Shown here: positions 37,934 to 50,494 of the stretch, piece after piece
How the letters are laid out: each line of letters opens with the position of its first letter
Position numbering within the stretch: position 1 is the first letter of the stretch
Made by a program: the position numbers and the translations under genes
The notes under the pieces: model-generated
What the model saw: only the letters and a program-made list of their open reading frames with translations
What the model was told of the DNA's origin: nothing
Database searches by the model: none
Assembly (NCBI GenBank): GCA_035582835.1
Contig: JAYKAV010002967.1
Span: forward strand, 326,754-390,753
Source of the DNA: Phoebastria nigripes
Taxonomy: Eukaryota; Chordata; Aves; Procellariiformes; Diomedeidae
Direction of reading: 5' to 3'
Length of the DNA stretch: 64,000 nt

Positions 37934-40260
37934 TTGTTCATGGTCAGTATTAGGAATGATGTGATAAAGTTTGCTTATTAGTCCATTATAAATTGAGAAC
38001 CCTTTTTAAAATCCAAGCTACTTTTCAGTTAGGAAACGCACAAAAATTAGTTTCTGTTATCTTGAAGATTGCATTATGTATTTATCAAATGAATAATTCC
38101 AGAATACTTACACTCAAAACCAGCTGAAACTGAGTTTTACATGCATATTTACAGGTGTGTAAAGTTTACTTGGTCAAGGAAATACAGTCTGCAAAAACTT
38201 GAAAAATGTTACAAGTTTTACTTCCAGAAATTTTTGTTGGTGAGACCTCAGTGCTTTTTTGAGTGAAGTTTGTGAGCAAAGAGGACTGTGCACAGTCCCT
38301 TTTTAATTGGGAGCTGTGGGCCCTATTATTTGGAACTGATTAGACAATGCTAAAAGATCCAGTCAGCTAAGATGGAAAACTTATTTTCTTGCTGAATATT
38401 TTTAAAAATTGCAAATAGCAACCTAGAATGCAGCAGGCTAAGGGTGATTATTACTGTGTTAAAAGTTTGTTGGTACATTTGCATATTTAGAGAAGTACTA
38501 TAATAAGTAGATTGCCAATGGGATGGAAAAAAACATCTCCTGGTCTTGAGTCATCTTGTTTGTTCATCAGATTGAAAAATCACTACGTAGAAGAAAAATT
38601 ATAGGAGTAAAAGCTTTTTAGCGCGTATATCTGTGGTCTGTAATTTAGGAACGTGGATTTCGTGTGTGTGTGCATTTTGTTTCCAGTATCTTTCCTGTGA
38701 GTGATTACTGCTGAGCTTTCTGTGGTCCTATCACAGCCCCAAATTGCTCTTAAACAGGAAACTTTGTCCGATTGTTTTTAAAAAAGAGTGCTTTGGCTGA
38801 TGTATTTGGCATGTACCTTGTCTGTGACTATAGTTATAAGATACCTTATTATTAAGTGAACAAGAGGAAAAACTGTAATATAGAAAAATGTCATGACACA
38901 TAAGGTCTCTTCAGGTGTTTTTAATCACAGCGCTGCTTTCCTCTTCCTAAAGCAGCATGGAGCTTTTCATCCCTTCATCACTCTCTGGTTTACAGATATC
39001 TTCCTGAATGTTACTTTGCTTCCAAACAGCTTCATTTTTACTCTGTTAAAGAAAAAAGCAGAGCTAGACTCCTCTCTGCTTAGAACCCATGACTCTCTGA
39101 ACTTGGCTTTGTTTTCTATTACCTGAACGTTTTTATAAAACATAAAATGTGTTTTAATGTTGATTTCAAAACTACTATGCTGATGCCATTTGATGTAAGG
39201 GCTAGCTTAATAGTTCGTTTAAAAATTTTATGTTCTACTTATGTGGGAAATGTACTCAAATATTTTTCCTCTAAAAGTGAGCAAAACTATGTAAAGACTG
39301 GTGTGAAATTCTCTGGTTTTATGAGCTAAATATAAAGTTAGACTACCTAGAGGTTGTTTAAAAAAACCCTGGAACTTGAGTACTGATAGCCTTTGTAATT
39401 TTATTTTATTTTACTGCAACTGTGGATGTTGTTCTTATCTATGTTGCTAATGTTTTATAGTCTTACTAAACTATCTGAGTCAATATCCTCCAAGAGTTAA
39501 TTCCACCTACTCCACTTTCTTGCTTCTACTATGAAAGCTCTTTTTTTTTTTTTTTCTTCTAAATTAGAGAGCTCTCTTCCCTCACTAGTTTTGTGTAAGA
39601 GCATTGTTTCATTATTCCTGCTGCATTCTGAATGTTTTATTTATTTATGTATTTCCTCCAGTGGAGTGGGGTTGGAAAAGGTCATTAAATAATTGGGCAT
39701 TTTCCATCCCCTTTTTCTCACAGTAAATCAGGTCTTAATGCTCAATTACTCTGCAGCTATTCAGGCTATTGCAGAGTAGGTATAAACCACTACATTCTAA
39801 TTTGGCAGTATTTTAGAATTTCTCTGTTGGCTTTTCTGCCGACACTTCTGCTATTGGTACAAATGACTGCATGATGTAAGGCAGAGAAGAGTCAAACTCA
39901 AGGTGTAACAGAACGTTTTCTTTAATACTAAATTTCTAGATGTGCATCTTTTGCTATAGTGCCTGTGTCTTCAAGTCGTCGTTTGCGATGCCTTTTGTAT
40001 GGCTGTGTTTGAAATTATGAATAAGCCTTTTAAGTTAAGGAGAGTAAGTTCTGTGATGATAATTATCTGCAACATTTGACTTTCAAACATTTCCCACATC
40101 AACACTGATTTTCATATTATAGCACTTAAAAAACAGAAGGGCTATCGTATGTGGCAGTTTATCGTTTTTTAATGCTAGCTCATACAAATTCTAACCCCCA
40201 AGCTGTCATTTCTTTAATAATTTTCCCAGCGTTCTTTGATCATAACCTTTTTTCTCCCTA
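37934..40260. other. Non-coding block, nothing recognised
   Basis: AT-rich sequence with a T15-type run near 39541 and short frames only. No gene, RNA or mobile element can be supported. Confidence 0.5.
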
Positions 40261-41150
40261 ATAAGAATGTATGAATGGTCATACTAGATCAAATTGCTTA
40301 TCCATCTAGCTTACTATTTTGTTCACAGGAGTGAATAGCAGGTGAGTAGAGGTGTGCATGAGAGCAGAGGAAAACACAGTGATACTTCCCTGGAACCTTA
40401 ATACCAAAAATCTGCATTTTGTATCTGCACTGAATACCCATTAGAGCATGTGTTAGAAACAGTAAAGCAAAAACCTCACTTTGTATTTTACTTCCTACAT
40501 ACCATTGAATGTTTACACATCTCTGTCCTGTGGCTTTTTTGTGGTCTTTTTTTCCAATTTGAAGGATCTCAGTCTGTTTAGCTGCTCCTTGTATGGAATA
40601 TGTTCATCTTTTTCCTATCTGTATGATTTCTAGTTCCATTTTTAAGAAAAGGAAAACAAAACTGAGCATAGGGCCTCAAAATAAATAAATAAATAAATAA
40701 TTGGNTGCACCCATAAGTCTATAGCATGAGACAATGATTTTTTTTTGAAAAAATATCCTTATATTCTACTTGAACATTAAAATAAATGAACATTAAAACT
40801 CAGGTTTAAGAATATCTTATAGCTCCTGAGATTTTTTTTCTTCATGGGCAATAGCTAGGTCAAAGTCCATTACTTTCTACGTAGGTATACTCAAGATATG
40901 TTCTGCTTGACTATATACACATATATAGAATATATTAGGATTTACGAATATTGAATTTTGTCATGTAATTCATTGCCTGACTGCAAAATATCATGAGGGT
41001 TTTCTGCAACTCTTCAAAGTTGGCATTCATTTTTACTATTGGATTAAAACCAGCAAACTTTGTCATTTCATTTTCACTGTTACTCTCTTCTTCCCCTACT
41101 CCCATTTTTCAATAATTTATTAATATAAGGAACAGCAAAGCTGCTTTCTG
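40261..41150 (-). mobile_element. Old CR1-type LINE, antisense fragment A
   Basis: The left edge matches the complement of an amniote CR1 3' end (ATGGTCATACTAGATCAAAT, then TCCATCTAGCTTA). Consensus order then continues rightwards. AGTGATACTTCCCTGGAA lies near 40380. An ATTTGAAGGATCTCAGTCTG and TTGTATGGAATATGTTC block lies near 40560-40620. A TTCTGCAACTCTTCAAAG and AGCAAACTTTGTCATTTC block lies near 41000-41070. The last recognisable piece, about 41095-41150, reaches the reverse-transcriptase-coding region. It is strongly diverged and inactive. The strand follows because the 3' end is on the left. Borders are approximate. Confidence 0.75.
40678..40701. repeat. AAAT microsatellite inside CR1 fragment A
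   Basis: About five to six AAAT units lie within the antisense CR1 copy, probably grown after insertion. Confidence 0.85.
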
Positions 41151-41744
41151 GATCTTTCTAAAGACCTTGCGATGGGTGTTAAGAATTTATTCTGAGCCTT
41201 TCGTAAGGTTTATGTATTTGTTCTAGCTGCCATGTTTTAAATGAAAATACGGTTTTCTTTCAATTCCATCCTTACATGTCAGCATTGAGGTCTTGAGCTT
41301 TTTGTCAAAACCAGTGAAAGGTAGTGGAAATTCACTGCCTTTTTAGAAGAAATCACCAAAGTTGAATATGTTAGGATGAAAGCAAACCTTTGATTTACTT
41401 GATAACACTATTATACATGTGTTTTTCTATTTTAATCTTTCTTCTATTGCATTTAGCTCCATTTGAAAGTATTAGAAGATCTGATGATTCTCCTTTGTTG
41501 AATTTTTATATCAGAATTTTCACCAACATAAATGGTTACACCCACTTTATACAAATTAAAATGAGAAGACTCACCATCTTGCTTGCACCAGCCATGGTAG
41601 TGAACAGATTTTTGAGAGAGAAACTGTAAGCCTAGGAATGTACAGGCAGTTTGTCCTTCATGAAGGTACATGTGCTTTATTTAAATATGCAGGAAGATTT
41701 ACCTCCAACTTAGTTTTCCTAGGCTGCTTGGGAACTTCTCACAG
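41151..41744. other. Spacer between two CR1 fragments, unrecognised
   Basis: About 600 bp do not match the CR1 order I know. It contains overlapping frames on both strands (41390-41629 plus, 41453-41671 minus). A pyrimidine tract ends in TTTAG just before a plus-strand stretch reading LAPFESIRRSDDSPLLN. None of this is enough to call an exon. It may be an insertion into a single CR1 copy, or sequence between two copies. Confidence 0.35.
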
Positions 41745-42005
41745 TGCTGTTTCATCTTGGCTAACCTACATAATTTCCTGCCATCAGCATTTTTTCCATC
41801 TCTTCTAGGTCATTAATAAATACATGGAACAGTGTAAGTCTCAGCACAGCTCCCCAGGGCACACCCCTGTTAACTTCTTTNTATGCTGAGAGTCGGCCCT
41901 TTGTTAGTACTCCTTTGCTTCCTACCTGTTGGCCAGCTTTCAGGCCATGACAGGACTTTACTACTCACTCTGTGGTTACCAAGGTTGTGTTTTGTTTTGT
42001 GGGTT

Positions 42006-42061
<56 letters not shown>

Positions 42062-42230
42062 NTTTTGTTTTTTTTTTAAACAGCCTGTGATGTAGGATGT
42101 GTAACCTACATTCAGTGCTTCTTCCTTATCCGCTGTTTTCTTAACTCTCCCAAAGAGTTCTAACAGCGGAGAGAGGCAATATTTCACTTGTAAGGGCTGT
42201 ACTTCTTTTCATCCCTGTAATGCTCATCAA
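41745..42230 (-). mobile_element. Old CR1-type LINE, antisense fragment B (reverse-transcriptase region)
   Basis: The plus strand reads TAGGTCATTAATAAATACAT, then CAGCTCCCCAGGGCACACC. On the minus strand this is a decayed form of the conserved LINE reverse-transcriptase segment that in intact CR1 reads GVPQGSVLGPVLFNIFINDL. Further right, CATGACAGGACTTTACTACT (about 41947) and CCAAAGAGTTCTAACAG (about 42150) continue the same consensus order. A 55-T run (42007-42061) and an N interrupt it. Its left portion overlaps the consensus position already reached by fragment A. Confidence 0.75.
42007..42077. repeat. Poly-T tract (T55, N, T4, G, T10) within CR1 fragment B
   Basis: A long T run with an unresolved base at 42062. 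The adjoining poly-Lys or poly-Phe frames are meaningless. The N suggests reads struggled with the tract length. Confidence 0.9.
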
Positions 42231-45200
42231 AATGCTTTATATCTCCATGTAGATTCAACCTCATGGTCCTCAACATCCAGTTATTTTTCACTTTTCAGTA
42301 TGCTACATCTTACCCTTCAATAAAAGAGGGTAAGCAGAAGATCATAATTCAAGTTGATGGTGTGTGGTAATGAATGATGCAGCTAGGTGTTTTCCAGTGA
42401 ACGTGTAGCACTGGTGTCCCTTTATTCTGATGCCTACTAGCAAAGAAAGTGAAATTATATCTACATAGGTTAAGGGTTTTTTTCAGTTACCTTTTTTGTA
42501 AAGCATATACATTTGATTACTTGAAATAAGACTGAAATTGCACCCTGAAGGTAATTTACAAGATTTTATTCTTCTGAATAGAAGAGCTGCCTCCTTCCTA
42601 CATACCATAATTAATTCAGAATATTACAAACTGTAAAATAGTTTATTTTTTCATTTGGTGTTATTACAGTGTTTCTTTTATGTAGTATTTCTCTTCTATG
42701 GTATCATCCATTTGGCTTCCAATTTACCTTCTCTGCTTTTCACTTCTTTCAACAGTTAACATAGTTGCTATTTTTTATCTTGGGTTCATTGCCCCATTTC
42801 ACACTTGCTCCTGATTCTCTCAAATGTGAGAGCTAAAAGTAGGCTGTTTGCTTGTTTTAGCTGAGTTGCAATTTATAAAAAGAAAAGCTTTTTGTTTAGC
42901 AGCAAGCGTAGATGTAATAAGTTCCATAGTTGGTGTGTAGAAAAGCAAGGCTGGGTTTATCTTTGTCTAAAACATTTCAGGGCATTGCCACTGTCACTTT
43001 AAATTCAAAACCATCAAAATTCTGTCTTCAGTCTATTCTAATTTAATGTAAACTTTGTTCTAAAAAAAAAAAAAATTGCAATGACATCTGCCACGTTGGT
43101 ACTTCAGAGATCATGGGCAAGAGCTCTGCTATCACAGGATTTGTGTGTATGCATAGACTAAATGTTGCCATATGCAAACCCCTTACTGGTTTAATATTTA
43201 GAAATTTGGATTATTTGGGGGCAGATCATGGGTATTTTAAAGCATGATGCATGTGTTACATACTTTATTTTCCCAACTGATGTTACTTAGATTATAAATT
43301 TTTCAAAGTAAGAAAAAATTAATGTGGATGAAAGGAAGATTAGCTGCAACAAGATCATGTGCTTGTGTACTTGAATATATCCTTATGTTTCAGTACTTAA
43401 GTGCGTTGTTGCACTAATTACATGGGTATATATGGGGATACAAGTGTGTGGATCACTCAAAGCTTGCTTTTATTTAGAAAACTACTTTAAAAGCGGAAGA
43501 AAAATGATTGTATACTAAATGTTATGATGGATTCCTCCCTGAAGAGTGTGAGGGGAAAAATAGCTTTGAAGAGGGGAGTGTCTAGTTCTATTAATAACCT
43601 GATAATAAATTTCAATGTCAGAAGGCTGTTGGGAAGCTGAAGGCCTTGTCTTTTGGCTTCATTTGCTTAATTCTTCATAGAGACTGTTCCTTTGGGAAAT
43701 ACTTAGGTAATACCATTTATTTAGAGTGTTGGAGGTGACAAAGTAAGCCATTCATAGCAGACTGCTTTGATTGATAATGACTGCTGCTGCTTTTCATCTT
43801 GATCTGCTACTTGAGCAGTGAGATGGGCAGAGATACATAGCTGTTCTTTTACACAAGAACTAGTTTCTTAAAGCTTGAAGCCGTTCCTTGTCACTCTCCC
43901 TTGCCTCCTCCCAGGTGAGGTACCATGTTCCAGCTGAAAACATCCAACCTTCTCACTAATTAAGAAGAAAACAGAGAGGTGGTGGGTCTTCTGTCACTTC
44001 TACTTCTGTCACGGGAGTTGTGAGGGGTTCCAGCTGAGAGCAGGCTTCATTGTGTAGCATCTAGTGTGATCACACAGGAGAGAGAGACCTTGTACTGAAG
44101 AGATTTGTCCAAACAGACAAAGGGATAAATTAGTGCAAACCAAATTCCTTCCTTTTTCTGGAACATAATGCTGTTCCTCAGCATTCGAAGATGACAGACT
44201 ACCAACTTCATTCTGTGAGGGCAATCAGGAAGGGGGCTCATCTTGTAGGAGAGCTGGTGCTTGAGGGGGTTGTTCGGTTAGGTACATGTGCATGGAAGAT
44301 GTGAATGTTAGGTGTAAGCATCGATGCTCTCAAATGCTCCTTCAGAAGATGGAAGAGGTAAGCTAGAGGAGGGTGGTGAGAGGTTTTCTTCCCCATTGTG
44401 GTGGGAGCCTAACAGTAGGGTTGAGAATCCCTGTGGGCCTGCGGATGCTGAGCTGCAACATGTGAATGATCAGCCTGGGTCACCATGTCCTTCTGGACAG
44501 GCACGTTTGCACTGCTTAAGACCTGAAAGTGATTTTAGCTCTTGTTCTTCCTTCATCACAATTATGAACAAATCGATTTCTCTCACTTTCTTCCTTTATT
44601 TAAAACTTGGTTCATGGTTCCTCCTCTTTTCCCTCTCTCACCTTTTGTGGCTTCATGGTAGCAAGGAAATGTGGCCATGCAGGTCTTTCCAATTGTCTGG
44701 GCAGTCCTTGTTGAAGGAACATAATTGCACACATGTGGCTCCAAGTGGTGACTTATCTTGAGTTGGGGAGGGGTGCATGTGAGTGTTGCAGGGTGGCACA
44801 GCTCTTCATTTGTTCAGCTATTAAAAGTTTCCAGGACAGGCATGCTTTCTGCAAAGCCTTTGTCTGCTGTTGTTCACTTGCTTCATACTTCTGTTTCTGC
44901 TGAAAGTTCTCAATAGGATATGCTCATTTGCACCTAAATCATCCCATCTTTTTGGCCAAAAAGTAATTCTGCATTCTCATAATAAAATAAAAAAAAAAAA
45001 GCATATAGTCCTCTGGGTCATTTGTTAGAGGATGACATCTTATAGGTCAGGGCAGGAAAAGAGCTGCTGCTATATTGATTTGGAATGCCACAGAGTATTT
45101 CTTGAAGGCTGGAAGTCATTACTTTTACAGACCTGTTATGTCTTATGTGCTCAGCATAAGCTTACTCTTTTGGCCCTCGCTGTATGCTCTCCTGCTGTGG

Positions 45201-47040
45201 TCCAAATGTTTCATACACTGGCTACACAGCCTTGCTTCCGCCTCGTATCAAACACAGCTGATTCACAGATCTGTGACCTTTCACTGATCTGCTGGTGTAT
45301 AGTCCAGAAATGTGGGAGGGACAGAGGAGCTCTGTTATGCTTTGGAAAATGTGTTATAAGAAACAGATTCTCAGTACCAGCTTTATAAAATAGGCATTCC
45401 CTTTCATAGAGTCTAATTTGCCTTTGGCAGAACAGCCTCACAACTCTCTGCATGGGTTGTGTTGTGAACCCATGCATAAGTGCATGTTTGTAGTGTGAAT
45501 AGATGCCTTTTTCCCTGGATGCTGCTTCCATGGAATGATGTGTTAGACTCTCATGTCAGACTTCTTAGAACTGGAGACATTTGCTTTTGTATAAAATCAT
45601 TTGGGTAAAAGTCCTTTAGAGCTAATCTAAGAAGGAATTGAACAGAGATGTCTTTGCTGCTTATTCAGAAAGTACTGAGCTGCAACTTGTTTCATAGTCT
45701 GAATAGAGAGGTAGGGAATAAACTTCAGAGAAAGTTCAAGAAAAGAAAGCAGGAATTTTCGGAAGAGTTACAGGCATAATTCAAGCTGATTAGCTGAAAA
45801 AATTGTGAGAAATTAAGGGAGCTAGTACTGATAGCTTCTGCTTACAAATGCAGATCATTAGGATAGGTCATTATCTGCACGCCCTCTGTATTGCTTTCAG
45901 TACATTTAATTTTGATGACTGGAAAGCCTTTGCATTCCTCCACCTGCTGCTTTTTACAGACAGTCTTTAAACATCATGAAAAATGCAGGCATCTTGTTTC
46001 ATGCTTAAAAAGATTTTCGTGTGCCATCTCACTTGGGCTGCCATAAAAATGTTAGTGGCTTGATAATTGCAGACTTCAAGTTATTTCAAGTAAGCGATGA
46101 AACATGAACATTTCAGATAGTTGGCATGGGAAGGCGCAAACGAGATTTGTTTTTCGAACAATAAAGGTGACATTTTGGTATTCTAAGTAATGTACAGTCC
46201 AATATTTACAAATAAGGTGTATATGTGTGAATGAAGAATTCTTCTGTACATACAGGGCCTGTGTACCTACAGGCAGGCACTGGATATATTTGCTCAGTAG
46301 CAACCACTTCCAAACTTCTATCAAGTAAACCAGAGTTTAAAGAAGTTCATGGGTAACATACCGACTGATATTTTGTTACTGTGTTGGTCATAATCATAAG
46401 CACAGAGCAGCAACTCTTGCATTATATATAGTATTTTTAAAGTCTATAACCTACTTCATGTGCTATGAGGACACAAGGAGTCTTTGAAAGGAGAATTTGG
46501 CATGAAACGTGATTGTTTGCAAAGCTAACTGATTCATTGCTGATTTTTCATTTTTCATACTGCTAGGCTATTCAAATAAATCCAGATCTTTCTGAAGCTA
46601 ATTCATTGTCAAAATCCCATTTCCATGACTGAAGCAAGATCCAGATATGCACTTCCACTTAAATCTTAAAAGCTCTTTTACATATCTTTTCAGTTTTTCT
46701 GCCCTGAAAGGTTGTTCAATGAAAATATAAACACCTAATATTTTTCTTCCAGGACTATTATGTTTGCTTAGGTAATAAGTAGAATTTTATTCCNTTCCAC
46801 CCACAACAGAAGAAAGAAAATTCCCAGATGAGATCCTCTACAGTGATGAGTGCCTTCAGCGCAGAGCTCAAGTGGAGGCCCAAACACTGAGCTGCTATTT
46901 TTCTTTTCAACTGGAGAAAAACGTATAATGTCTTAGTGATATTACTCGTACACTTCCCACTAGTGATGTAATCCCTCTCCATTCCATCAAACTAATGTCT
47001 TCCAAAGAAAATATATAAAGGAAAAAGGGAGGAGGTAGGA
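42231..47040. other. Non-coding block, nothing recognised
   Basis: AT-rich sequence. It contains the longest ATG-type frame of the window (44324-44761 plus, 145 codons), but that product is compositionally mixed with no domain I recognise and an ordinary hydrophobic patch. Overlapping frames at 45032-45531 on both strands are likewise unconvincing. A13 and A12 runs lie near 43063 and 44989. Confidence 0.45.
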
Positions 47041-47547
47041 CTATTTGTAATTATTTTCATTTGTTGAGCAAGTTAGTGCTTGTTCTGCCTTTATTTTAGT
47101 TCTTGTGCTTGAAACTGAGTTCTCCATTAACAGTGTCTGTGTACGCACATCACTATAGTATTTTTGCTCCTTGCAGTCTTTGTAATATTCATCCTTACAG
47201 CAAGGTAAATCTTTTTTTTTTAATTGCTCTTCTACAGACAAGGAGTTATGGGTGAAGAAGTTTTTTAAAGTTAGATCCCTAAAGAATTTCTCTATTTCAA
47301 TGATTTCAGTAGGCTGAAAATTCTGGTAATCTGAGTTATGTGACACCACCAAGGCTGGAGCTGCATCCCCTTTGCTTGAGGTGAGCGTGGCAAACAGTAC
47401 TGATGGGTACCGATCCTCTAAGCTGTGTTTGATTAGATCACAGAGATAACATGTTTGGCAAAGCCAGCTCCAAAAGCTCCTCCAACTTGTGAGGCTTCTG
47501 TTAGTCTTTGGGACATGGAGGCATAATTTCCTGCTTTTCCAGATGGC
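47041..47547 (-). CDS. Possible exon or fossil reading frame, unknown product
   Basis: On the minus strand the frame is open for 168 codons from 47547 to a TAG at 47041-47043, without an early ATG. If coding it would be an internal-to-last exon and not a complete gene. The product is hydrophilic in its C-terminal two thirds, with RYPSVLFATLTSSKGDAAPA, then IIEIEKFFRDL and a Lys/Asp/Glu/Tyr-rich stretch (KDEYYKDCKEQKYY). This is unlike the Phe/Leu/Cys-rich noise frames nearby. I do not recognise a family. A weak acceptor (AACACAG) lies near 47424. Other frames over 47460-47580 also look protein-like on both strands, which weakens the case. A window of this size is expected to contain a couple of such frames by chance. 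Confidence 0.25.
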   Translation of the reverse strand, partial: AIWKSRKLCLHVPKTNRSLTSWRSFWSWLCQTCYLCDLIKHSLEDRYPSVLFATLTSSKGDAAPALVVSHNSDYQNFQPTEIIEIEKFFRDLTLKNFFTHNSLSVEEQLKKKDLPCCKDEYYKDCKEQKYYSDVRTQTLLMENSVSSTRTKIKAEQALTCSTNENNYK

Positions 47548-50494
47548 TCAGTGTGACCCGGAGCTGCAGCAATCAGCTGATATTAAGAGACAACCTTATN
47601 ACCCATCTCTCTAACAAAATGTACAGCACACATTATTTAAGCAGTGAACCGGCAACAAATTAAATAGTTGTACCGTTCATCACAGAACCTTAATTAATAA
47701 AATCTGACTCAAAGTGAGCAAGTCTGCCCCTAGGCACGTCATTGTGATTAGATATTTGAAAGAACCATGGTAACTTTTTTCATATGTTGTTGTTGTTACA
47801 ATTATTATATTTTTGGTCCTGGGATTTCATTCTTGCTTTCAAGAATCCTGAGTCTGAAAACTTACAGAGGAAGGAAGGAATACTGTACTGTTGTGTGGTA
47901 AAGTATTGCCCACATTGTTCTTTCTGTCTGTAACTCATAGGGGTTTTATTTATCCTCTCTGGTTGCTTGCTGCTTTATTCCATGCCTGTTGATATTTTTA
48001 AAAGGAGACTGAGGGTGAAGTAAGCATTGACTGAGGGATAGATAAACTGCTTCGATAAAAGGATCTGAAGCTTTTTGACTTGTCTCTTCGGGGCAGGCCT
48101 TGCAAAAAGCCTGGGGCAGATGCACTAAACTATTGCTACTGTCAGAATAATAGCATTACTCAACTTTAATTAAAATAAAATATTTGCATTAAATTGCAGG
48201 GACTCCGTAGAGATTTTAAAATATGATTTTTTTAAATGACACTGTAAAGTGAACTTATTTTTAAGCTAAAAATGTAAAAGAAAAGCCTTATCAGTGAACA
48301 GCTAGCTTTTTGGCTTCAAATATCTTCAATTTTTCAAGTATTTTACATTTTTTTTAGCTGTATGCATGTGGAATGACAGTAGAAAGCAATTGAGTTAATG
48401 TAGTATTGTGGGGAGTATTGTAGCTATAGTATTCTAGGAGTAGTCTAATTGCCAGTAGAATACGGTAATCACTCCGTATTCTCAAATTCTAGAGATTAGC
48501 AATCTACTTTATTCATCCTTTTTTAAGGGAAATTTTACTCTGAAAATGAATCTGGCTATATTCAGTGCCATTATTTGCCATTTTTGGCCCTCTATCCTGG
48601 CTATAGTTAACAGTGTTCCTTTTGACAGACTGATTTGGACATAAATGAGGGAAGACCCTGGAGGCTTGGAGGTGCCAATAAAATGGGACCCATCAGAAGT
48701 AGCAGACTTATTTGGGCTGTAGAAATCAGGTGCATAAATAGTGTTGCTATTGGGAACAGGTAGTGGTGTGCATGGCTTGTCTGAGTAGTGATGGCAGGAC
48801 TCCAGTGTGTATTCAGATGTCTTTTTAGGTATGGGCCCCTAAACCAACATCTGACTGACCGCTATTGCCTCTTGCGAGTATAAAACTCACTAGTGGTGAA
48901 AGTTGCTACTAAAGTCCTAAGAACAGAAATGATGTTCTGAAATGAAGTCATGACTCTTTTAATGTTACTGTTGAAGCCAAGCATCTGGAACTAGAGATTT
49001 AAGTGAAATGTGAATGCCAAGAACCCTTTTCTCTTGCACGTTGCATCAAACTTTGACATTGCTGTAGTAGTACCAGACATTTGAACTCTGAAATGTGTCA
49101 ACTTCTGCAGAGTGTAAAAGGGCCTATTTGTGTAGTCTGGAAGTNGTGGCAAAGAGAATTGTGCTGATTTCTTGCTGATCTTATGAATGCATATACAAGG
49201 TATGATTTTTCTTTTTTTAACGCCGATTTGAAAATGTGAACTGTTTAGTGTAGCTTCAGACCAGCTTGTTCAATGAAGCTCATTATTGCACAGCTGTGAG
49301 AAGTTTAAATTTAGTTATGTTTCTGTGCAGACTACCAGTACATTTACTGAACTCTCTGCAGAAAATATGATGGCAAAGATCAGTAATACCTCTATCTTCT
49401 CTATACATATATAGAACAAAAGAAATATTTTCAGGCCTTTTTGGTTGCACAGGTATTAGTATGAATCTTCCCCTTCTTGCTCCAGCAAAATAGTTACATT
49501 CAGATATCTATTCTTAAGTAAGTTCACCTGGTTTTAGTGGACTATGTAAATTTTAATGGAGACTATTTAATATTGGAATGGAATAAACTATCCTGCTAGA
49601 GGGTTAAAAAAAAACTTGTGTAAATAGTGCAGAGTGGAGTGTTGGTTTTTAACCTGTCTCTTTTGGGAAGCGTGGCCAGGTGGAGGGCCATTAACAAGAA
49701 GATGGGACAGTGTGTATAACACCCAGCGTTGGTCCTTTTGGCCAGAACCATTTCTTCTGTTGAAGAATTGGCAGTGCTATTCAAAAGTGATGTTCTTCTC
49801 TGACTTTACCGTTTAATGCAAGGTTGATAAACTTAATTCTGTTCTTGATTTGATTATGGATAAAGGAATCTATTATTCACATTGGTGATGGTTATGTAGG
49901 TTGCATATAGCAGGGTAGGTGCAACACCTCATGTGCTTATTCCAGGTGGCCTTTCACACTTTAGACCTAGACATTTTTACAGCACAGTATGAAAACAAAA
50001 CAACATCATGTTGTACAGAGACTGGGGGTAGGGAGGAGGGAGAAGATACTGAAGAGCTGTTACAGGAACTGCTTTTTCTACTGCAGTGAATTTTTCGGGT
50101 AATGAAGATGCTAGTTTTTTTGTTACTCAGCTAATAATTGTTGACCTTTACAGCATGATTCAAAGTTCACAGTAGTTAAAGCAATCTCATTGCCCTCCGT
50201 GGCTTTTTGGGTCACTGCAGCAGAAAAGGCACTCGGACTCCTTGCTCTTTCATTTGGGAACTGTGATTTCATGTGGGCTTCCTGTCCCTCTGAGATGATT
50301 GCTCTGAGTTGGCTTCATTCAGAATTGATTACAGAATCAAGTTGAGGCTGTCCATGCTTTTAGTGTGCTATTCAGTGCCTATTAAGTGTTTGTCAGGCTT
50401 TTTATAGACAGTCTGTGAACTTTACAAATAGAAAATGCTTATATTCAGTATAGTGAATGGGGATTTAGCTAAACTACTCCTATTAACATTAACT
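47548..50494. other. Non-coding block, nothing recognised
   Basis: AT-rich sequence. On the plus strand just inside the preceding entry, a pyrimidine tract (TTTCCTGCTTTTCCAG) precedes an ATG at 47542 that opens a very short frame (MAQCDPELQQSADIKRQPY...) closing near 47612 and spanning an N at 47600. It is too short to call. Another N lies at 49145. Confidence 0.45.

Noticed and set aside
44324..44761. 145-codon plus-strand frame, the longest listed from a start codon
   Set aside because: Mixed composition, no known motif and no splice or promoter support. The GC-richer local sequence makes a long open frame more likely by chance.
45032..45531. Overlapping 106-118-codon frames on opposite strands
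   Set aside because: Mutually overlapping frames with Cys/Phe/Leu-rich, noise-like content and no family resemblance.
47530..47612. Plus-strand mini-frame MAQCDPELQQSADIKRQPY after a good acceptor-like tract
   Set aside because: Only about 23 codons, crosses an N, overlaps the opposing open frame, and has no family I recognise.
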